DNA of 64,000 nucleotides from Giesbergeria anulus (lineage in GTDB: Bacteria; Pseudomonadota; Gammaproteobacteria; Burkholderiales; Burkholderiaceae_C). The stretch spans positions 1-64,000 of the forward strand of contig NZ_FOGD01000002.1 of assembly GCF_900111115.1 (NCBI RefSeq), given 5' to 3'. Positions 8,565 to 19,085 of the stretch are shown in pieces. The notes under the pieces are model-generated. The model did no database searches. It was not told the origin of the DNA and saw only the letters and a list, made by a program, of their open reading frames with translations. How positions within the stretch are numbered: position 1 is the first letter of the stretch; every line of letters begins with the position of its first letter. The position numbers were made by a program, and so were the translations under genes.

Positions 8565-11500
8565 TTGACCGCTTGCACCCCCGCCTCCCCCCTGAAAATC
8601 ACCTTCCCTGAGTCACTGCCGGTATCAGCCCGGCGCGACGAGATCATGGCTGCCTTACAGCAGCACCAAGTCATCATCGTCTGCGGCGAGACCGGCTCGG
8701 GCAAAACCACGCAGTTGCCCAAAATCGCCCTCGCTTTGGGCCGGGGCAAACTCAATGCACCGCCCGGCCAAAAAGGCCAGCTCATTGGGCATACCCAGCC
8801 CCGGCGCATTGCTGCCAGCAGCGTCGCCAAGCGCATTGCCGAAGAGCTCAACACGCCACTAGGCGATGTGGTCGGCTACAAGGTGCGCTTTCAAGACCGC
8901 CTGAGTCGCGATGCCTCGGTCAAGCTGATGACCGACGGTATTTTGCTGGCCGAAACGCAAACCGACCCGCTGCTCAAAGCCTACGACACCCTCATCATTG
9001 ATGAGGCGCATGAGCGCAGCCTGAACATTGATTTTTTGCTGGGCTATATCCGGCAAATTTTGCCGCGTCGGCCTGATCTCAAGGTGGTGGTCACATCGGC
9101 CACCATTGACGCCGACCGTTTTGCCAAGCACTTTGCCAGTGCCAAGGGGCCAGCGCCAGTCATCATGGTGTCGGGGCGTACCTTTCCGGTAGAGCAACGC
9201 TGGCGGCCTTTTGAAGAAAGCCGCGATTACAGCCTCAACGATGCCATTGCCGATGGCGTGGATGAACTCTGGCAAGGCAATGCCGGTGGGGATATTTTGG
9301 TGTTTTTGCCCGGCGAGCGCGAAATCCGCGAGGCCGCTGACCACCTGCGCAAACACTTGGCCCACCATCCCGTCACACGCAGCGCGGAGGTACTGCCGCT
9401 GTTTGCCCGCCTCAGCCAAGCCGAGCAAGACCGCATTTTTGACGGCCACACCGGGCGGCGCATTATTTTGGCTACCAATGTGGCTGAAACCTCACTCACG
9501 GTGCCGGGCATCCGCTATGTGATTGACGCGGGCACAGCGCGTGTGAAACGCTACAGCCTGCGCAGCAAAGTCGAGCAGTTGCTGGTGGAACCCATCAGCC
9601 AAGCCGCCGCGAATCAGCGGGCGGGCCGTTGTGGCCGCGTGGCTAACGGCATTTGCATCCGCCTGTACAACGAGCAAGATTTTGCGGGCCGCCCGCGCTT
9701 TACCGACCCTGAAATTTTGCGCAGTTCGCTGGCAGGGGTGATTTTGCGCATGAAATCCTTGCACTTGGGCGTGGTGGAGGATTTTCCGTTCATTGATGCG
9801 CCTTCGGGCCGGGCCATTGCCGATGGCTACCAGTTGCTCAACGAATTAGGCGCAGTGGATGAGAAAAACGACCTCACCCCTACAGGCCGCGAGCTGGTCA
9901 AGCTACCGCTAGACCCGCGTGTGGGCCGCATGATTTTGGAGGCCCGCGCCAGAGGCGCTTTGAACGAGGTGCTCATCATTGCCAGCGCCTTGAGCCTGCA
10001 AGACGTGCGCGACCGCCCCTTGGAGGCGCAGCAACAGGCCGACCAACAACACGCCAAGTTTGATGACGACAAGAGCGAGTTCAGCGGCTACCTGACACTG
10101 TGGAACTGGCTGCAACAAGCCCGTGGCGGCACACCGCCCACCTTGCCATCGGCGCGGGTGCAGCAAATACAAGCCCGGCGCAAGGGGCCATCGCAGGCGG
10201 TGCTGCCGGTAGCGCAGCGCCTAGCCGCCCCAGCGCCAGCAAATGCGCCCGCCGTGGCCGTGGCACCGACGCACAAACTGAGCAACCGCCAATACGAGCA
10301 ATTGCTGCGGCAAAATTTTATCAACGTGCGCCGGGTGCGCGAGTGGCGCGACGTCCATAGCCAGTTGCTCACTGTGGTGGCTGAACATGGCTGGACGCTC
10401 AATCCACAACCGGCCAGCTATGAGCAGTTGCACCTGTCCATGCTGTCGGGCTTGCTGGGCAATATCGGCTTTAAGCCAGAGGAAGAAGATGTTTACTTGG
10501 GCGCACGCGGTATCAAGTTCCATCGCCATCCGGGTGCGCATCTGCGCAAAAAGCCGGGCCGTTGGATTGTCTGTGCCGAGCTGGTCGAAACCACGCGCCT
10601 GTTTGGCCGGGGCATTGCCGCCATTGAGCCGCAATGGCTGGAAGAAGTCGGCGCGCACCTGCTGAAAAAACAATTATTAGACCCCCACTGGGAGAAAAAA
10701 GCCGCCGAAGTGGTGGCCTTTGAGCGCGCTACGCTCTATGGCATCGTCGTCTATAGCGGGCGGCGCATGGGTTACGACAAAATTGACCCCCACGCCGCAC
10801 GCGAGATGTTTATCCGCCAAGCGCTAGTGGCGGGCGAAGTGCCAATCGATTGGGACAAGCGCCTGCCGTTTCTCAAGGCCAATGAAAAGCTCATCGCCAA
10901 GGTCGAGGAGCTAGAGCACAAATCACGCCGCCAAGATGTGTTGGTAGATGAAGAGCTGATTTTTGCTTTTTACGACCAGCAGATTCCGCAAGACCTGTGT
11001 AACGGTCGCAATTTTGAGCAGTGGTACCGCGCTGAGAGCAAAAATCGCCCCGATCTGCTCAAACTCTCACGCGACGAGCTGATGCGCCACGAGGCGGCAG
11101 GCATTACCACCAGCGCCTTTCCACGTGTCGTGCGGCTGGGGGGCGTCGATTGCGCTGCCAGCTACTTGCACGAGCCGGGCGACCCACGCGACGGCCTGAC
11201 CGTGGCCGTGCCGCTGTTTGTGCTCAATCAGGTTCAAGATGAGCGCTGCGAATGGCTGGTGCCGGGGATGCTCAAGGACAAAATCCAAGCCCTACTCAAA
11301 AGCCTGCCACAGCGCCCGCGCAGCCGCTTCGTGCCGCTGCCTGAATCGGCTACCCGGCTGGCCGAATTACTCGGTACGCCGGATCGGATTGGTCATATCG
11401 GGCTGGTAGATGCCTTGCTCAAACAGGTGCGCGATGAAACCTCATTGGATGTCAAACGCACCGATTTCAAGTTGGATATGGTGCCTGCGCATCTGTTTAT

Positions 11501-12617
11501 GAACTTCCGCATTGTGGATGAGCATGGCCGCCAATTGGGGCATGGCCGCAATTTGGGCGCGCTCAAGGCCGAACTGGGGGCCAAGGCGCGTGGTGCGTTC
11601 CAAGCGCTGGCCGGGTTAAAGCTGGCCAGCCAGTCTGGCGCTGCGGCCAACCCGGAGCCAGAGGCCAGCAGCCCCGCCACGGCCAAGAAAACCAACGCCA
11701 ACGCGACCCCCACACCACCAGAACAAACCGCTGGCCGCCAAAGTTCAACCACAGCCCCAGCCAACGCCGAGCAGCGCTACACCGCTTGGACGTTTGGTGA
11801 ATTGCCCGAACTAATGGAAATGGGCCGACGCGGCCAAACCCTGATCGGTTTTCCGGCCCTGATCGACGGCGGCGATGCCGTGACCATCGAAGTGTTTGAT
11901 GAGCCGGAAGTGGCGGCGGCCAAACACCGTTTGGGCCTGCGCCGCTTGTGTGCGCTGCAAATCAAAGATGCGCTCAAATACCTCGAAAAGAACATCCCCG
12001 ATCTGCAAAAAATGGCTGTGGCCTATATGGCACTGGGCACCCAAGAAGAGCTGCGCAGCCAAATCATCGATGTGGCGATGGATCGGGCATTCTTGCTAGA
12101 GCCATTGCCGACTACTGCGGCGGAGTTTCAGCGCCGCATTGACGAAGGCCGGGGCCGCCTGACGCTGATTGCCAATGAAGTAGCCCGGCTGGCAGGCACC
12201 ATTCTGGCCGAATACGCCGTGGCGGCACGCAAAATCAAAGACACCAAAAGCGCACCCGAGGCCACTGCCGATGCGGCGCAGCAATTGCAACGCTTGGTGC
12301 CCAAAAACTTTTTGGCGATGGCCCCGTGGCCGCAATTGGCCCATTTTGCGCGCTACCTCAAGGCCATCACCTTGCGGCTGGACAAGTTCCGCGCCGACCC
12401 GGCCCGCGATGCCACCAAACTGGCTGAGTTACGCCCGCAAGAGCAACGCTATTGGCGGCTGGTGGCCGAGCGCAAAGGGCAAGTCGATGCCCGAATGCAG
12501 GAGTTGCGTTGGCTGCTAGAAGAATTGCGCGTGAGCTTCTTTGCCCAAGAATTGCGCACGCCACAGCCGGTCAGCATCAAGCGACTGGACAAGTTGTGGG
12601 TGCAAATCAACAGTTGA
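8565..12617 (+). CDS. hrpA: ATP-dependent RNA helicase HrpA
   Basis: A 1350-residue DEAH-box helicase, the normal size for HrpA. Motif I is CGETGSGKTTQLP, motif II is IIDEAHERSLNIDFLL, motif III is TSATID, and motif VI is QRAGRCGR. HA2 and OB-fold regions and the long HrpA-specific C-terminal half (DUF3418) follow. Low-complexity Ala/Pro linkers occur near residues 540-570 and 1025-1065. The start is a TTG at 8565, since the fold begins at once (ITFPESLPVS) and no ATG lies closer than residue 28. HrpA is linked to rescue of stalled ribosomes on mRNA in other bacteria. Confidence 0.95.
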   Translation: MTACTPASPLKITFPESLPVSARRDEIMAALQQHQVIIVCGETGSGKTTQLPKIALALGRGKLNAPPGQKGQLIGHTQPRRIAASSVAKRIAEELNTPLGDVVGYKVRFQDRLSRDASVKLMTDGILLAETQTDPLLKAYDTLIIDEAHERSLNIDFLLGYIRQILPRRPDLKVVVTSATIDADRFAKHFASAKGPAPVIMVSGRTFPVEQRWRPFEESRDYSLNDAIADGVDELWQGNAGGDILVFLPGEREIREAADHLRKHLAHHPVTRSAEVLPLFARLSQAEQDRIFDGHTGRRIILATNVAETSLTVPGIRYVIDAGTARVKRYSLRSKVEQLLVEPISQAAANQRAGRCGRVANGICIRLYNEQDFAGRPRFTDPEILRSSLAGVILRMKSLHLGVVEDFPFIDAPSGRAIADGYQLLNELGAVDEKNDLTPTGRELVKLPLDPRVGRMILEARARGALNEVLIIASALSLQDVRDRPLEAQQQADQQHAKFDDDKSEFSGYLTLWNWLQQARGGTPPTLPSARVQQIQARRKGPSQAVLPVAQRLAAPAPANAPAVAVAPTHKLSNRQYEQLLRQNFINVRRVREWRDVHSQLLTVVAEHGWTLNPQPASYEQLHLSMLSGLLGNIGFKPEEEDVYLGARGIKFHRHPGAHLRKKPGRWIVCAELVETTRLFGRGIAAIEPQWLEEVGAHLLKKQLLDPHWEKKAAEVVAFERATLYGIVVYSGRRMGYDKIDPHAAREMFIRQALVAGEVPIDWDKRLPFLKANEKLIAKVEELEHKSRRQDVLVDEELIFAFYDQQIPQDLCNGRNFEQWYRAESKNRPDLLKLSRDELMRHEAAGITTSAFPRVVRLGGVDCAASYLHEPGDPRDGLTVAVPLFVLNQVQDERCEWLVPGMLKDKIQALLKSLPQRPRSRFVPLPESATRLAELLGTPDRIGHIGLVDALLKQVRDETSLDVKRTDFKLDMVPAHLFMNFRIVDEHGRQLGHGRNLGALKAELGAKARGAFQALAGLKLASQSGAAANPEPEASSPATAKKTNANATPTPPEQTAGRQSSTTAPANAEQRYTAWTFGELPELMEMGRRGQTLIGFPALIDGGDAVTIEVFDEPEVAAAKHRLGLRRLCALQIKDALKYLEKNIPDLQKMAVAYMALGTQEELRSQIIDVAMDRAFLLEPLPTTAAEFQRRIDEGRGRLTLIANEVARLAGTILAEYAVAARKIKDTKSAPEATADAAQQLQRLVPKNFLAMAPWPQLAHFARYLKAITLRLDKFRADPARDATKLAELRPQEQRYWRLVAERKGQVDARMQELRWLLEELRVSFFAQELRTPQPVSIKRLDKLWVQINS

Positions 12618-12681
12618 TGGCGGTGGCTGGCTCTATCCGCTATCCTGCAATGCCCGTTATCCGCTCAAAGAAGGAATTACC

Positions 12682-13665
12682 ATGCAATCTTCCGTTTGTT
12701 CACTGACACGCCGTGCCACGGTCTTGGCTCTGGCTTCCTTGGCACTAGCTCCGGCAGTACAAGCGCAAGATGCTTGGCTGTCCAAGCCCATCGTTTTGGT
12801 CTCGCCCTACGCTCCAGGGGGCACCACCGATGTGTTGGCACGACTGCTGGCCCAGCAACTGCAAAAGCGCCTAGGCCAGAGCGTGATTGTGGACAACCGC
12901 GCCGGTGCCGGTGGCAACATCGGCACTGACTTTGTCAGCAAGGCCAAGCCTGATGGGCACACCTTTTTGGTGGCCTCCAGTGGCCCGATTGTGATTTCTG
13001 GCGCGCTGTACCCCAAGCTGCCCTACAAGCCCGCCACCGATTTCACCCCAGTAGCCCCATTAGCACGCGCCTCCTTTGTCTTGGCCGTGCATGAAAAATC
13101 GGGCCTCAATTCAGTGGCCGATGTCATTGCCAAGGGCAAAGAAGGCAAACTCAATTTTGGCTCGGCGGGTTCTGGTACGCCCCAGCACATCATTGGCGAG
13201 ATGTTCAATGCTGCCACAGGCAGCCATATCCAGCATATCCCCTACAAAGGCTCTGGCCCGGTAGTGACCGATTTGGTCGGCGGCCAGATTCCGATGGCCT
13301 TTGAAAACCCGTTGCCGATCATGCCCCAAGTCAAGGCAGGTAAAGTCAAAGTGCTGGCCGTGACCAGCGCCCAACGTTCGGCAACGTTCCCACAGGTGCC
13401 CACTTTGGCCGAAAGCGGCATCAAGGGATTTGATGCCACACCGTGGTACGGCTTGCTGGCTCCCGCTGGTTTGCCAGCAGCCATCACTGCCCGCATGAAC
13501 ACTGAGGTGCAGGCGATCATGAACTCCGCAGAAACCAAAGAGAAACTGGCGGCTTTGGGGGCTGAACCGATGGCGATGAACCCTGAGCAATTCAAGACCA
13601 TGATTGCCGCTGACATTCAGAAATGGTCAGCGGCTGTCAAGTCATCAGGGGCCACGGTTGACTGA
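12682..13665 (+). CDS. Bug/TctC family tricarboxylate-type solute receptor
   Basis: A periplasmic solute-binding protein of 327 residues of the Bordetella uptake gene (Bug) type. The ATG at 12682 has AAGGA upstream and gives a signal peptide ending AVQAQ. Family marks are PIVLVSPYAPGGTTDVLARL, VDNRAGAGGNIG and the HIPYKGSGP loop. No TctA or TctB membrane partner is nearby, as is common for these receptors in Burkholderiales. The ligand is probably a carboxylate but is unknown. It lies tail to tail with the propionate regulator. Confidence 0.92.
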   Translation: MQSSVCSLTRRATVLALASLALAPAVQAQDAWLSKPIVLVSPYAPGGTTDVLARLLAQQLQKRLGQSVIVDNRAGAGGNIGTDFVSKAKPDGHTFLVASSGPIVISGALYPKLPYKPATDFTPVAPLARASFVLAVHEKSGLNSVADVIAKGKEGKLNFGSAGSGTPQHIIGEMFNAATGSHIQHIPYKGSGPVVTDLVGGQIPMAFENPLPIMPQVKAGKVKVLAVTSAQRSATFPQVPTLAESGIKGFDATPWYGLLAPAGLPAAITARMNTEVQAIMNSAETKEKLAALGAEPMAMNPEQFKTMIAADIQKWSAAVKSSGATVD

Positions 13666-13711
13666 GCTGTGCTTTAGCGCATAGCCAAAAGCTCTTGGGC
13701 CGAAACTGCCG

Positions 13712-15127
13712 TCAAACCGTAAATCTGTAGGGTGCAAATCGGCTCTGATTTTCATTGACATCCAACGGACGACCAATGAAAGGGAAGGCCCGTTGTAGGC
13801 AACTTTCGCGCTCACAGACCTTACACCCCATGCCAATGGGTATAGCCGTATCGGGATCGTTCAAGGCTAATCCTTTGGCATAGACCAGCCTATGTGCATG
13901 GCGAATGTCGCATCCCAACCCAATCGAGAAAGTCCGGCGTGGTGCGCCATAACCGCCCTGACCTCCAGAAACAGTGCTGGCAATCCAAAGGTATGTGCGC
14001 CCATCGGGCATCTGTGCCAGTTGCCGCAGGATATGCCCCGGCTGCCCAAATGCCTCATAGACATTCCACAGCGGACAGGTACCGCCAGTGCGGCTGAAAT
14101 GGAAATGCGTTGCCGATTGCCGTTTGGAGATATTGCCAGCACGATCAACCCGCACCAGAAAAAAAGGCACCCCTGGTGCTCCCGGACGCTGCAAAGTGCT
14201 CAAACGGTGGCAAACCGTCTCCAACCCCACACCGAAGTGCTGTCCCAACAAATCAATGTCGTAACGCAGGGATTCAGCCGCCCCCAGAAAGTTGCTATAG
14301 GGCAGCAGCAAAGCGCCAGCAAAATAATTGGCCAGTCCAATCCGGGCCAAACGGTTAAAAGCTACCTCTTCAGTAGGGGAAGCTGCTTGGATCAAGGCGT
14401 TGATCTGTGTACCAGCTTCGAGCAGGGCCAGTTGTGTGCCCAATTGGAAGGCTTGCTGCCCTGGCTCGAGCAGAGCTGAAAGATACAGAATGCGCTGCTG
14501 CGGATCGTAGTGACGTTTACTGCTCTGTGTGGTGCCGTTGGTATAGACCACCCGAATGCCGTGTTTGACGTCTAAGCGCTCCATGAGCCAATCGCCCAAG
14601 CGTTGGCCCTGCGCGCTGGCCTCCAGGGCTAACATCTCAGCGCTGCGGTCTAAAGCATCAAAATAATTCTGTTGGGCAAAGAAAAAATCACGCACCCGCT
14701 CAAACGGCATTGCCCTAGGGGCCACCATGTCGGAGCGATCATCCCCGATCCAGTCGGCCATGGCCTGCAAACGCTCTAAGGTTTCTGCATGGCGCTGATG
14801 CAACGCCACCAACGCTCGCCCCACGGCAGGCATTTGGGATGCCACCTCCTGCAATTCAGGCAATGTGACCGGCTGTTGTGCATCAGCCAGGGCTTCACGC
14901 ATAGCTGCCACCAGCCGCGTCTCTTCATCTTCAGAGAATTGTTGGATATCGACGCCCAGCGTCCGGTGAATCTTGAGCAACACCTGTACGGTCAGTGGCC
15001 GCTGGTTCTGTTCGATCTGGTTCAAATAGCTGGCAGAGATACCCAAAGTTTGGGCCAGTGCGATCTGCGATAGGCCCCGCTGCGCCCGTAACCGACGCAG
15101 CCGCACCCCCATATAAGTTTTCTTCAT
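13712..15127 (-). CDS. Short-chain acyl regulator, ScfR/RamB-like (XRE family)
   Basis: A 471-residue regulator. Residues 8-65 are an XRE helix-turn-helix (LRRLRAQRGLSQIALAQTLG, then SASYLNQIEQNQRPL). The middle has the IrrE/ImmA-like region seen in RamB proteins (FQLGTQLALLEAG) without a zinc-protease HExxH. The C-terminus has the cysteine cluster CKVCERESCLQRAFPF. In actinobacteria RamB controls acetate and propionate genes; here the gene diverges from prpC, so control of the methylcitrate operon is the likely job. TTTGCAA repeats in the shared promoter region are candidate binding sites. Confidence 0.9.
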   Translation of the reverse strand: MKKTYMGVRLRRLRAQRGLSQIALAQTLGISASYLNQIEQNQRPLTVQVLLKIHRTLGVDIQQFSEDEETRLVAAMREALADAQQPVTLPELQEVASQMPAVGRALVALHQRHAETLERLQAMADWIGDDRSDMVAPRAMPFERVRDFFFAQQNYFDALDRSAEMLALEASAQGQRLGDWLMERLDVKHGIRVVYTNGTTQSSKRHYDPQQRILYLSALLEPGQQAFQLGTQLALLEAGTQINALIQAASPTEEVAFNRLARIGLANYFAGALLLPYSNFLGAAESLRYDIDLLGQHFGVGLETVCHRLSTLQRPGAPGVPFFLVRVDRAGNISKRQSATHFHFSRTGGTCPLWNVYEAFGQPGHILRQLAQMPDGRTYLWIASTVSGGQGGYGAPRRTFSIGLGCDIRHAHRLVYAKGLALNDPDTAIPIGMGCKVCERESCLQRAFPFIGRPLDVNENQSRFAPYRFTV

Positions 15128-15151
15128 ACGCTCTCCAGTAGTACCGTTTTA

Positions 15152-15240
15152 TTTGCAAAATTTGCAATTTGCATGGATTTCATTCACAAGAATTTGCTTT
15201 TTCAGTGCTTTCTAAGCAGCCTTATTTTGCGTAAATTGCG
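15152..15240. promoter_or_regulatory. TTTGCAA repeat operator between scfR-like gene and prpC
   Basis: The divergent region holds TTTGCAAAATTTGCAATTTGC (15152-15172), AATTTGC (15191-15197) and TTTTGCGTAAATTGCGAA (15225-15242). TTTGCAA is close to the core I recall for RamB sites in corynebacteria. Several copies between the regulator and prpC suggest joint control of both directions. Confidence 0.5.
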
Positions 15241-15278
15241 AATCTTCACAACCCCAATCATCACCAGGAGACGAGCGT

Positions 15279-16439
15279 ATGAACACCCCCCATGCCGAAG
15301 GCAGCACCTTCAAACCCAAAAAATCGGTGGCACTGTCAGGTGTTACCGCTGGCAATACGGCACTGTGTACTGTGGGGCGCACGGGCAACGATCTGCACTA
15401 CCGGGGCTATGACATTCTCGATCTGGCCGAACTGTGCGAATTTGAAGAAATCGCTCACCTGCTGGTACATGGCAAGCTGCCTACCCGTGCCGAACTGAAA
15501 GCCTATAAAACCAAGTTGCGCGCCATGCGGGGTCTGCCCGTCAATGTGAAGGAGGCACTGGAAAAGCTGCCAGCCAGCGCCCACCCAATGGACGTAATGC
15601 GCACCGGTGTTTCGGCCTTGGGCTGCGTGCTGCCTGAAAAAGACGATCACAACCTGCCGGGGGCGCGCGATATTGCCGACCGGCTGCTGGCCTCCCTCGG
15701 CTCCATGCTGCTGTACTGGTACCACTGGAGCACCCAAGGCAAACGCATTGACGTCGAGACCGATGATGACTCTATCAGCGCCCATTTTCTGCACCTGTTG
15801 CATGGTCACACACCCAGCGAAAGCTGGGTGCGTGCAATGCACACCTCACTCAATCTCTACGCCGAGCATGAATTTAATGCCAGTACCTTCACGGCGCGTG
15901 TCATTGCTGGCACTGGCAGCGACATCTACTCTTGCATTGCGGGTGCTATTGGTGCCTTGCGTGGCCCCAAGCATGGCGGTGCTAACGAGGTGGCTTTTGA
16001 AATTCAGAAACGCTACGACAACCCAGACGAGGCTGAGGCTGATATCCGCCGCCGGGTGCAAGCCAAAGAAGTGGTGATCGGTTTCGGCCACCCCGTCTAT
16101 ACCGTGAGTGACCCCCGCAATGAAATCATCAAGAGGGTAGCCAAGCACCTATCCGAGGAAGCAGGCAGTACCAAGATGTACGACATTGCCCAGCGGCTGG
16201 AATCGGTGATGTGGGAAGAAAAAAAGATGTTCCCGAACTTGGACTGGTTCAGTGCCGTCAGTTACCACATGCTGGGGATACCTACCGCCATGTTCACCCC
16301 TCTGTTTGTCATTGCACGCACCAGCGGTTGGGCTGCCCATGTGATTGAGCAGCGCACCGACAACAAGATTATTCGCCCCAGTGCCAACTATGTTGGCCCC
16401 GAAGATCAAGTATTTGTTCCGATTGAAGCACGTTACTGA
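15279..16439 (+). CDS. prpC: 2-methylcitrate synthase
   Basis: A 386-residue citrate-synthase-family enzyme that condenses propionyl-CoA with oxaloacetate. The early segment [26 protein letters not shown] and the catalytic region [18 protein letters not shown] are typical of PrpC rather than of housekeeping citrate synthase. AGGAGA precedes the ATG. It is the first gene of a plus-strand run prpC-acnD-prpF-lyase and diverges from its likely regulator. Confidence 0.95.
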   Translation: MNTPHAEGSTFKPKKSVALSGVTAGNTALCTVGRTGNDLHYRGYDILDLAELCEFEEIAHLLVHGKLPTRAELKAYKTKLRAMRGLPVNVKEALEKLPASAHPMDVMRTGVSALGCVLPEKDDHNLPGARDIADRLLASLGSMLLYWYHWSTQGKRIDVETDDDSISAHFLHLLHGHTPSESWVRAMHTSLNLYAEHEFNASTFTARVIAGTGSDIYSCIAGAIGALRGPKHGGANEVAFEIQKRYDNPDEAEADIRRRVQAKEVVIGFGHPVYTVSDPRNEIIKRVAKHLSEEAGSTKMYDIAQRLESVMWEEKKMFPNLDWFSAVSYHMLGIPTAMFTPLFVIARTSGWAAHVIEQRTDNKIIRPSANYVGPEDQVFVPIEARY

Positions 16440-16456
16440 ACGCCTGACCTCACCCC

Positions 16457-19084
16457 ATGAACACACCCTACCGCAAACCCCTGCCCGGTACTGCACTGGA
16501 TTATTTTGACGCCCGCACTGCCGTGGATGCTCTGCAATCTGGCGCTTGGGCGCAACTGCCCTACACCGCTCGCGTACATGCAGAAAATTTGGTGCGTTGC
16601 TGCGCGCCGTCAATTCTTGATGAATGTTTACAGCAGCTCATCGAGCGCCGCCGTGACCGTGATTTTCCTTGGTACCCCGTCCGTGTGGTGTGCCACGACA
16701 TTTTGGGCCAAACAGCACTGGTTGATCTGGCGGGCCTGCGTGATGCCATTGCCAAAGAGGGAGGAGACCCTGCCAAGGTCAATCCGGTAGTGCCAGTGCA
16801 GTTGGTTGTCGATCATTCACTGGCCGTTGAATGTGGCGGCTTTGACCCCGATGCCTTCGAAAAAAATCGGGCCATTGAAGATCACCGCAACGAAGACCGC
16901 TTTCACTTTATCGAGTGGACGAAAAAAGCTTTTGCCAACGTGGAGGTGATTGCGGCAGGCAACGGCATCATGCACCAGATCAACCTCGAAAAGATGTCAC
17001 CTGTGGTGGCGGTTCGAGATGGCATTGCCTTTCCCGATACCTGTATAGGAACTGACAGCCACACCCCGCATATAGATGCGCTGGGCGTGATTGCCATCGG
17101 TGTTGGCGGCCTAGAGGCAGAAAGCGTGATGTTAGGCCGTGCTTCATGGATGCGCTTGCCCGACATTGTGGGCGTAGAGCTGACGGGTCGATGCCCCCCC
17201 GCAATCACGGCCACCGACATTGTGCTGGCCCTGACCGAGTTCTTGCGCCAAGCAAAGGTAGTGGGTGCCTATTTGGAGTTTTTTGGCGATGGCGCACGCA
17301 GCCTAACCATTGGAGACCGCGCCACCATCTCCAATATGTGCCCTGAGTACGGTGCCACCGCAGCACTGTTTTATATTGATGAGCAAACCTTAGCGTACCT
17401 CCAACTCACAGGCCGGGAGTCGTCGCAAATTGCATTGGTAGAGACTTATGCCAAGAGCGCTGGACTCTGGGCTGACACACTGCAAACCGCCCGTTATGAG
17501 CGGGTGCTACGGTTTGATCTGTCTACAGTGGTGCGCAATATGGCGGGGCCATCCAACCCACACCGCCGCCTACCCAGCGCTGCGCTGGCCGAGCGTGGCA
17601 TTGCCGTGGGACTAGACACCGCACGCAGCCAAGAAGCACAGGGCCTGATGCCCGATGGTGCGGTCATTATTGCCGCCATCACCAGTTGCACCAATACCTC
17701 CAACCCACGCAATGTGATAGCCGCTGCCCTGCTGGCGCGCAATGCCAACCAATTGGGGCTAGTACGCAAACCTTGGGTCAAAACCTCGTTGGCTCCGGGA
17801 TCAAAGGCAGTAGAGCTGTACTTGAAACAGGCGGGGCTATTGACCGAGCTGGAAAAGCTAGGCTTTGGCATTGTCGGTTTTGCCTGCACCACCTGCAATG
17901 GTATGTCGGGGGCACTCCATCCAAAGATTCAACAAGAGATCATTGACCGGAACCTGTACACCACCGCCGTGCTGTCGGGCAACCGCAACTTCGATGGCCG
18001 CATCCACCCTTACGCCAAACAGTCTTTTTTGGCCTCTCCGCCGCTGGTTGTAGCCTACGCCATTGCTGGCACCATCCGCTTCGATATTGAAAACGATGTG
18101 CTGGCGCTGATGAATGGCCGGGAAATCCGCCTCCAAGATATTTGGCCATCAGATGAAGAAATTGATGCCGTGGTGCAGGCGGCGGTGAAACCAGAGCAAT
18201 ACCGCGCCGTGTACGAACCGATGTTTGCGCTGCACCCCAACGATGGCGAGCAAGTCAGCCCGCAGTACGCTTGGCGAGCACCATCGACCTATATCCGCCG
18301 CCCCCCTTATTGGGACACCGAGGGCATTGGTGCGCTGGCGGCCCATCCGCGCACCCTAAAGGGTATGCGCCCACTGGCTATCCTGCCAGACAACATCACC
18401 ACCGACCACCTGTCGCCATCCAATGCCATCTTGGCAAATTCGGCTGCCGGTGAGTATCTGGCTTCTATGGGGCTGCCAGAGGAGGATTTCAACTCTTACG
18501 CCACCCACCGGGGCGACCACCTGACCGCCATGCGCGCCACGTTTGCTAATCCCACGCTCCAAAATGAAATGGTGCGCGATGCAGACGGCAAAGTCAGAGC
18601 CGGATCTCTGGCCCGTGTCGAGCCAGAAGGGCAGGTGATGCGAATGTGGGAAGCCATCGAGACCTATCTTCACCGCAAGCAACCGCTCATCATCATTGCG
18701 GGTGCCGATTATGGTCAAGGCTCATCACGCGACTGGGCGGCCAAAGGCGTACGCTTGGCGGGTGTAGAAGCCGTGGTAGCTGAAAGTTTTGAACGTATCC
18801 ACCGTACCAATTTGATCGGCATGGGCACCTTGCCACTGGAGTTCAAACCCGGCACCAACCGCATCTCGTTGCAACTCGATGGTAGCGAAATTTTCGATGT
18901 GGAAGGAGCGCTAGAGCCACGCACCGACCTCACCTTGGTGGTGCAACGCCCAAATGGTGATGTGGTGCATGTGCCCGTCACCTGTCGTCTGGACACCGCA
19001 GAAGAAGTGTCAGTTTACAAAGCCGGTGGTGTACTCCAGCGTTTTGCCCAAGATTTCTTGGCATCCAACCAAAAGGTGGCATGA
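16457..19084 (+). CDS. acnD: 2-methylcitrate dehydratase AcnD (Fe/S-dependent)
   Basis: An 875-residue aconitase-family enzyme. The 4Fe-4S cysteines are in TSCTNTSNP (about residue 412) and in ACTTCNGMSG (two Cys, about residues 476-480). The swivel-domain active-site loop is seen as DYGQGSSRDWAAKG. AcnD dehydrates 2-methylcitrate, in place of PrpD, and needs PrpF for activity, which fits the next gene. It starts 17 bp after prpC and ends 1 bp before prpF. Confidence 0.95.
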   Translation: MNTPYRKPLPGTALDYFDARTAVDALQSGAWAQLPYTARVHAENLVRCCAPSILDECLQQLIERRRDRDFPWYPVRVVCHDILGQTALVDLAGLRDAIAKEGGDPAKVNPVVPVQLVVDHSLAVECGGFDPDAFEKNRAIEDHRNEDRFHFIEWTKKAFANVEVIAAGNGIMHQINLEKMSPVVAVRDGIAFPDTCIGTDSHTPHIDALGVIAIGVGGLEAESVMLGRASWMRLPDIVGVELTGRCPPAITATDIVLALTEFLRQAKVVGAYLEFFGDGARSLTIGDRATISNMCPEYGATAALFYIDEQTLAYLQLTGRESSQIALVETYAKSAGLWADTLQTARYERVLRFDLSTVVRNMAGPSNPHRRLPSAALAERGIAVGLDTARSQEAQGLMPDGAVIIAAITSCTNTSNPRNVIAAALLARNANQLGLVRKPWVKTSLAPGSKAVELYLKQAGLLTELEKLGFGIVGFACTTCNGMSGALHPKIQQEIIDRNLYTTAVLSGNRNFDGRIHPYAKQSFLASPPLVVAYAIAGTIRFDIENDVLALMNGREIRLQDIWPSDEEIDAVVQAAVKPEQYRAVYEPMFALHPNDGEQVSPQYAWRAPSTYIRRPPYWDTEGIGALAAHPRTLKGMRPLAILPDNITTDHLSPSNAILANSAAGEYLASMGLPEEDFNSYATHRGDHLTAMRATFANPTLQNEMVRDADGKVRAGSLARVEPEGQVMRMWEAIETYLHRKQPLIIIAGADYGQGSSRDWAAKGVRLAGVEAVVAESFERIHRTNLIGMGTLPLEFKPGTNRISLQLDGSEIFDVEGALEPRTDLTLVVQRPNGDVVHVPVTCRLDTAEEVSVYKAGGVLQRFAQDFLASNQKVA

Positions 19085-19085
19085 C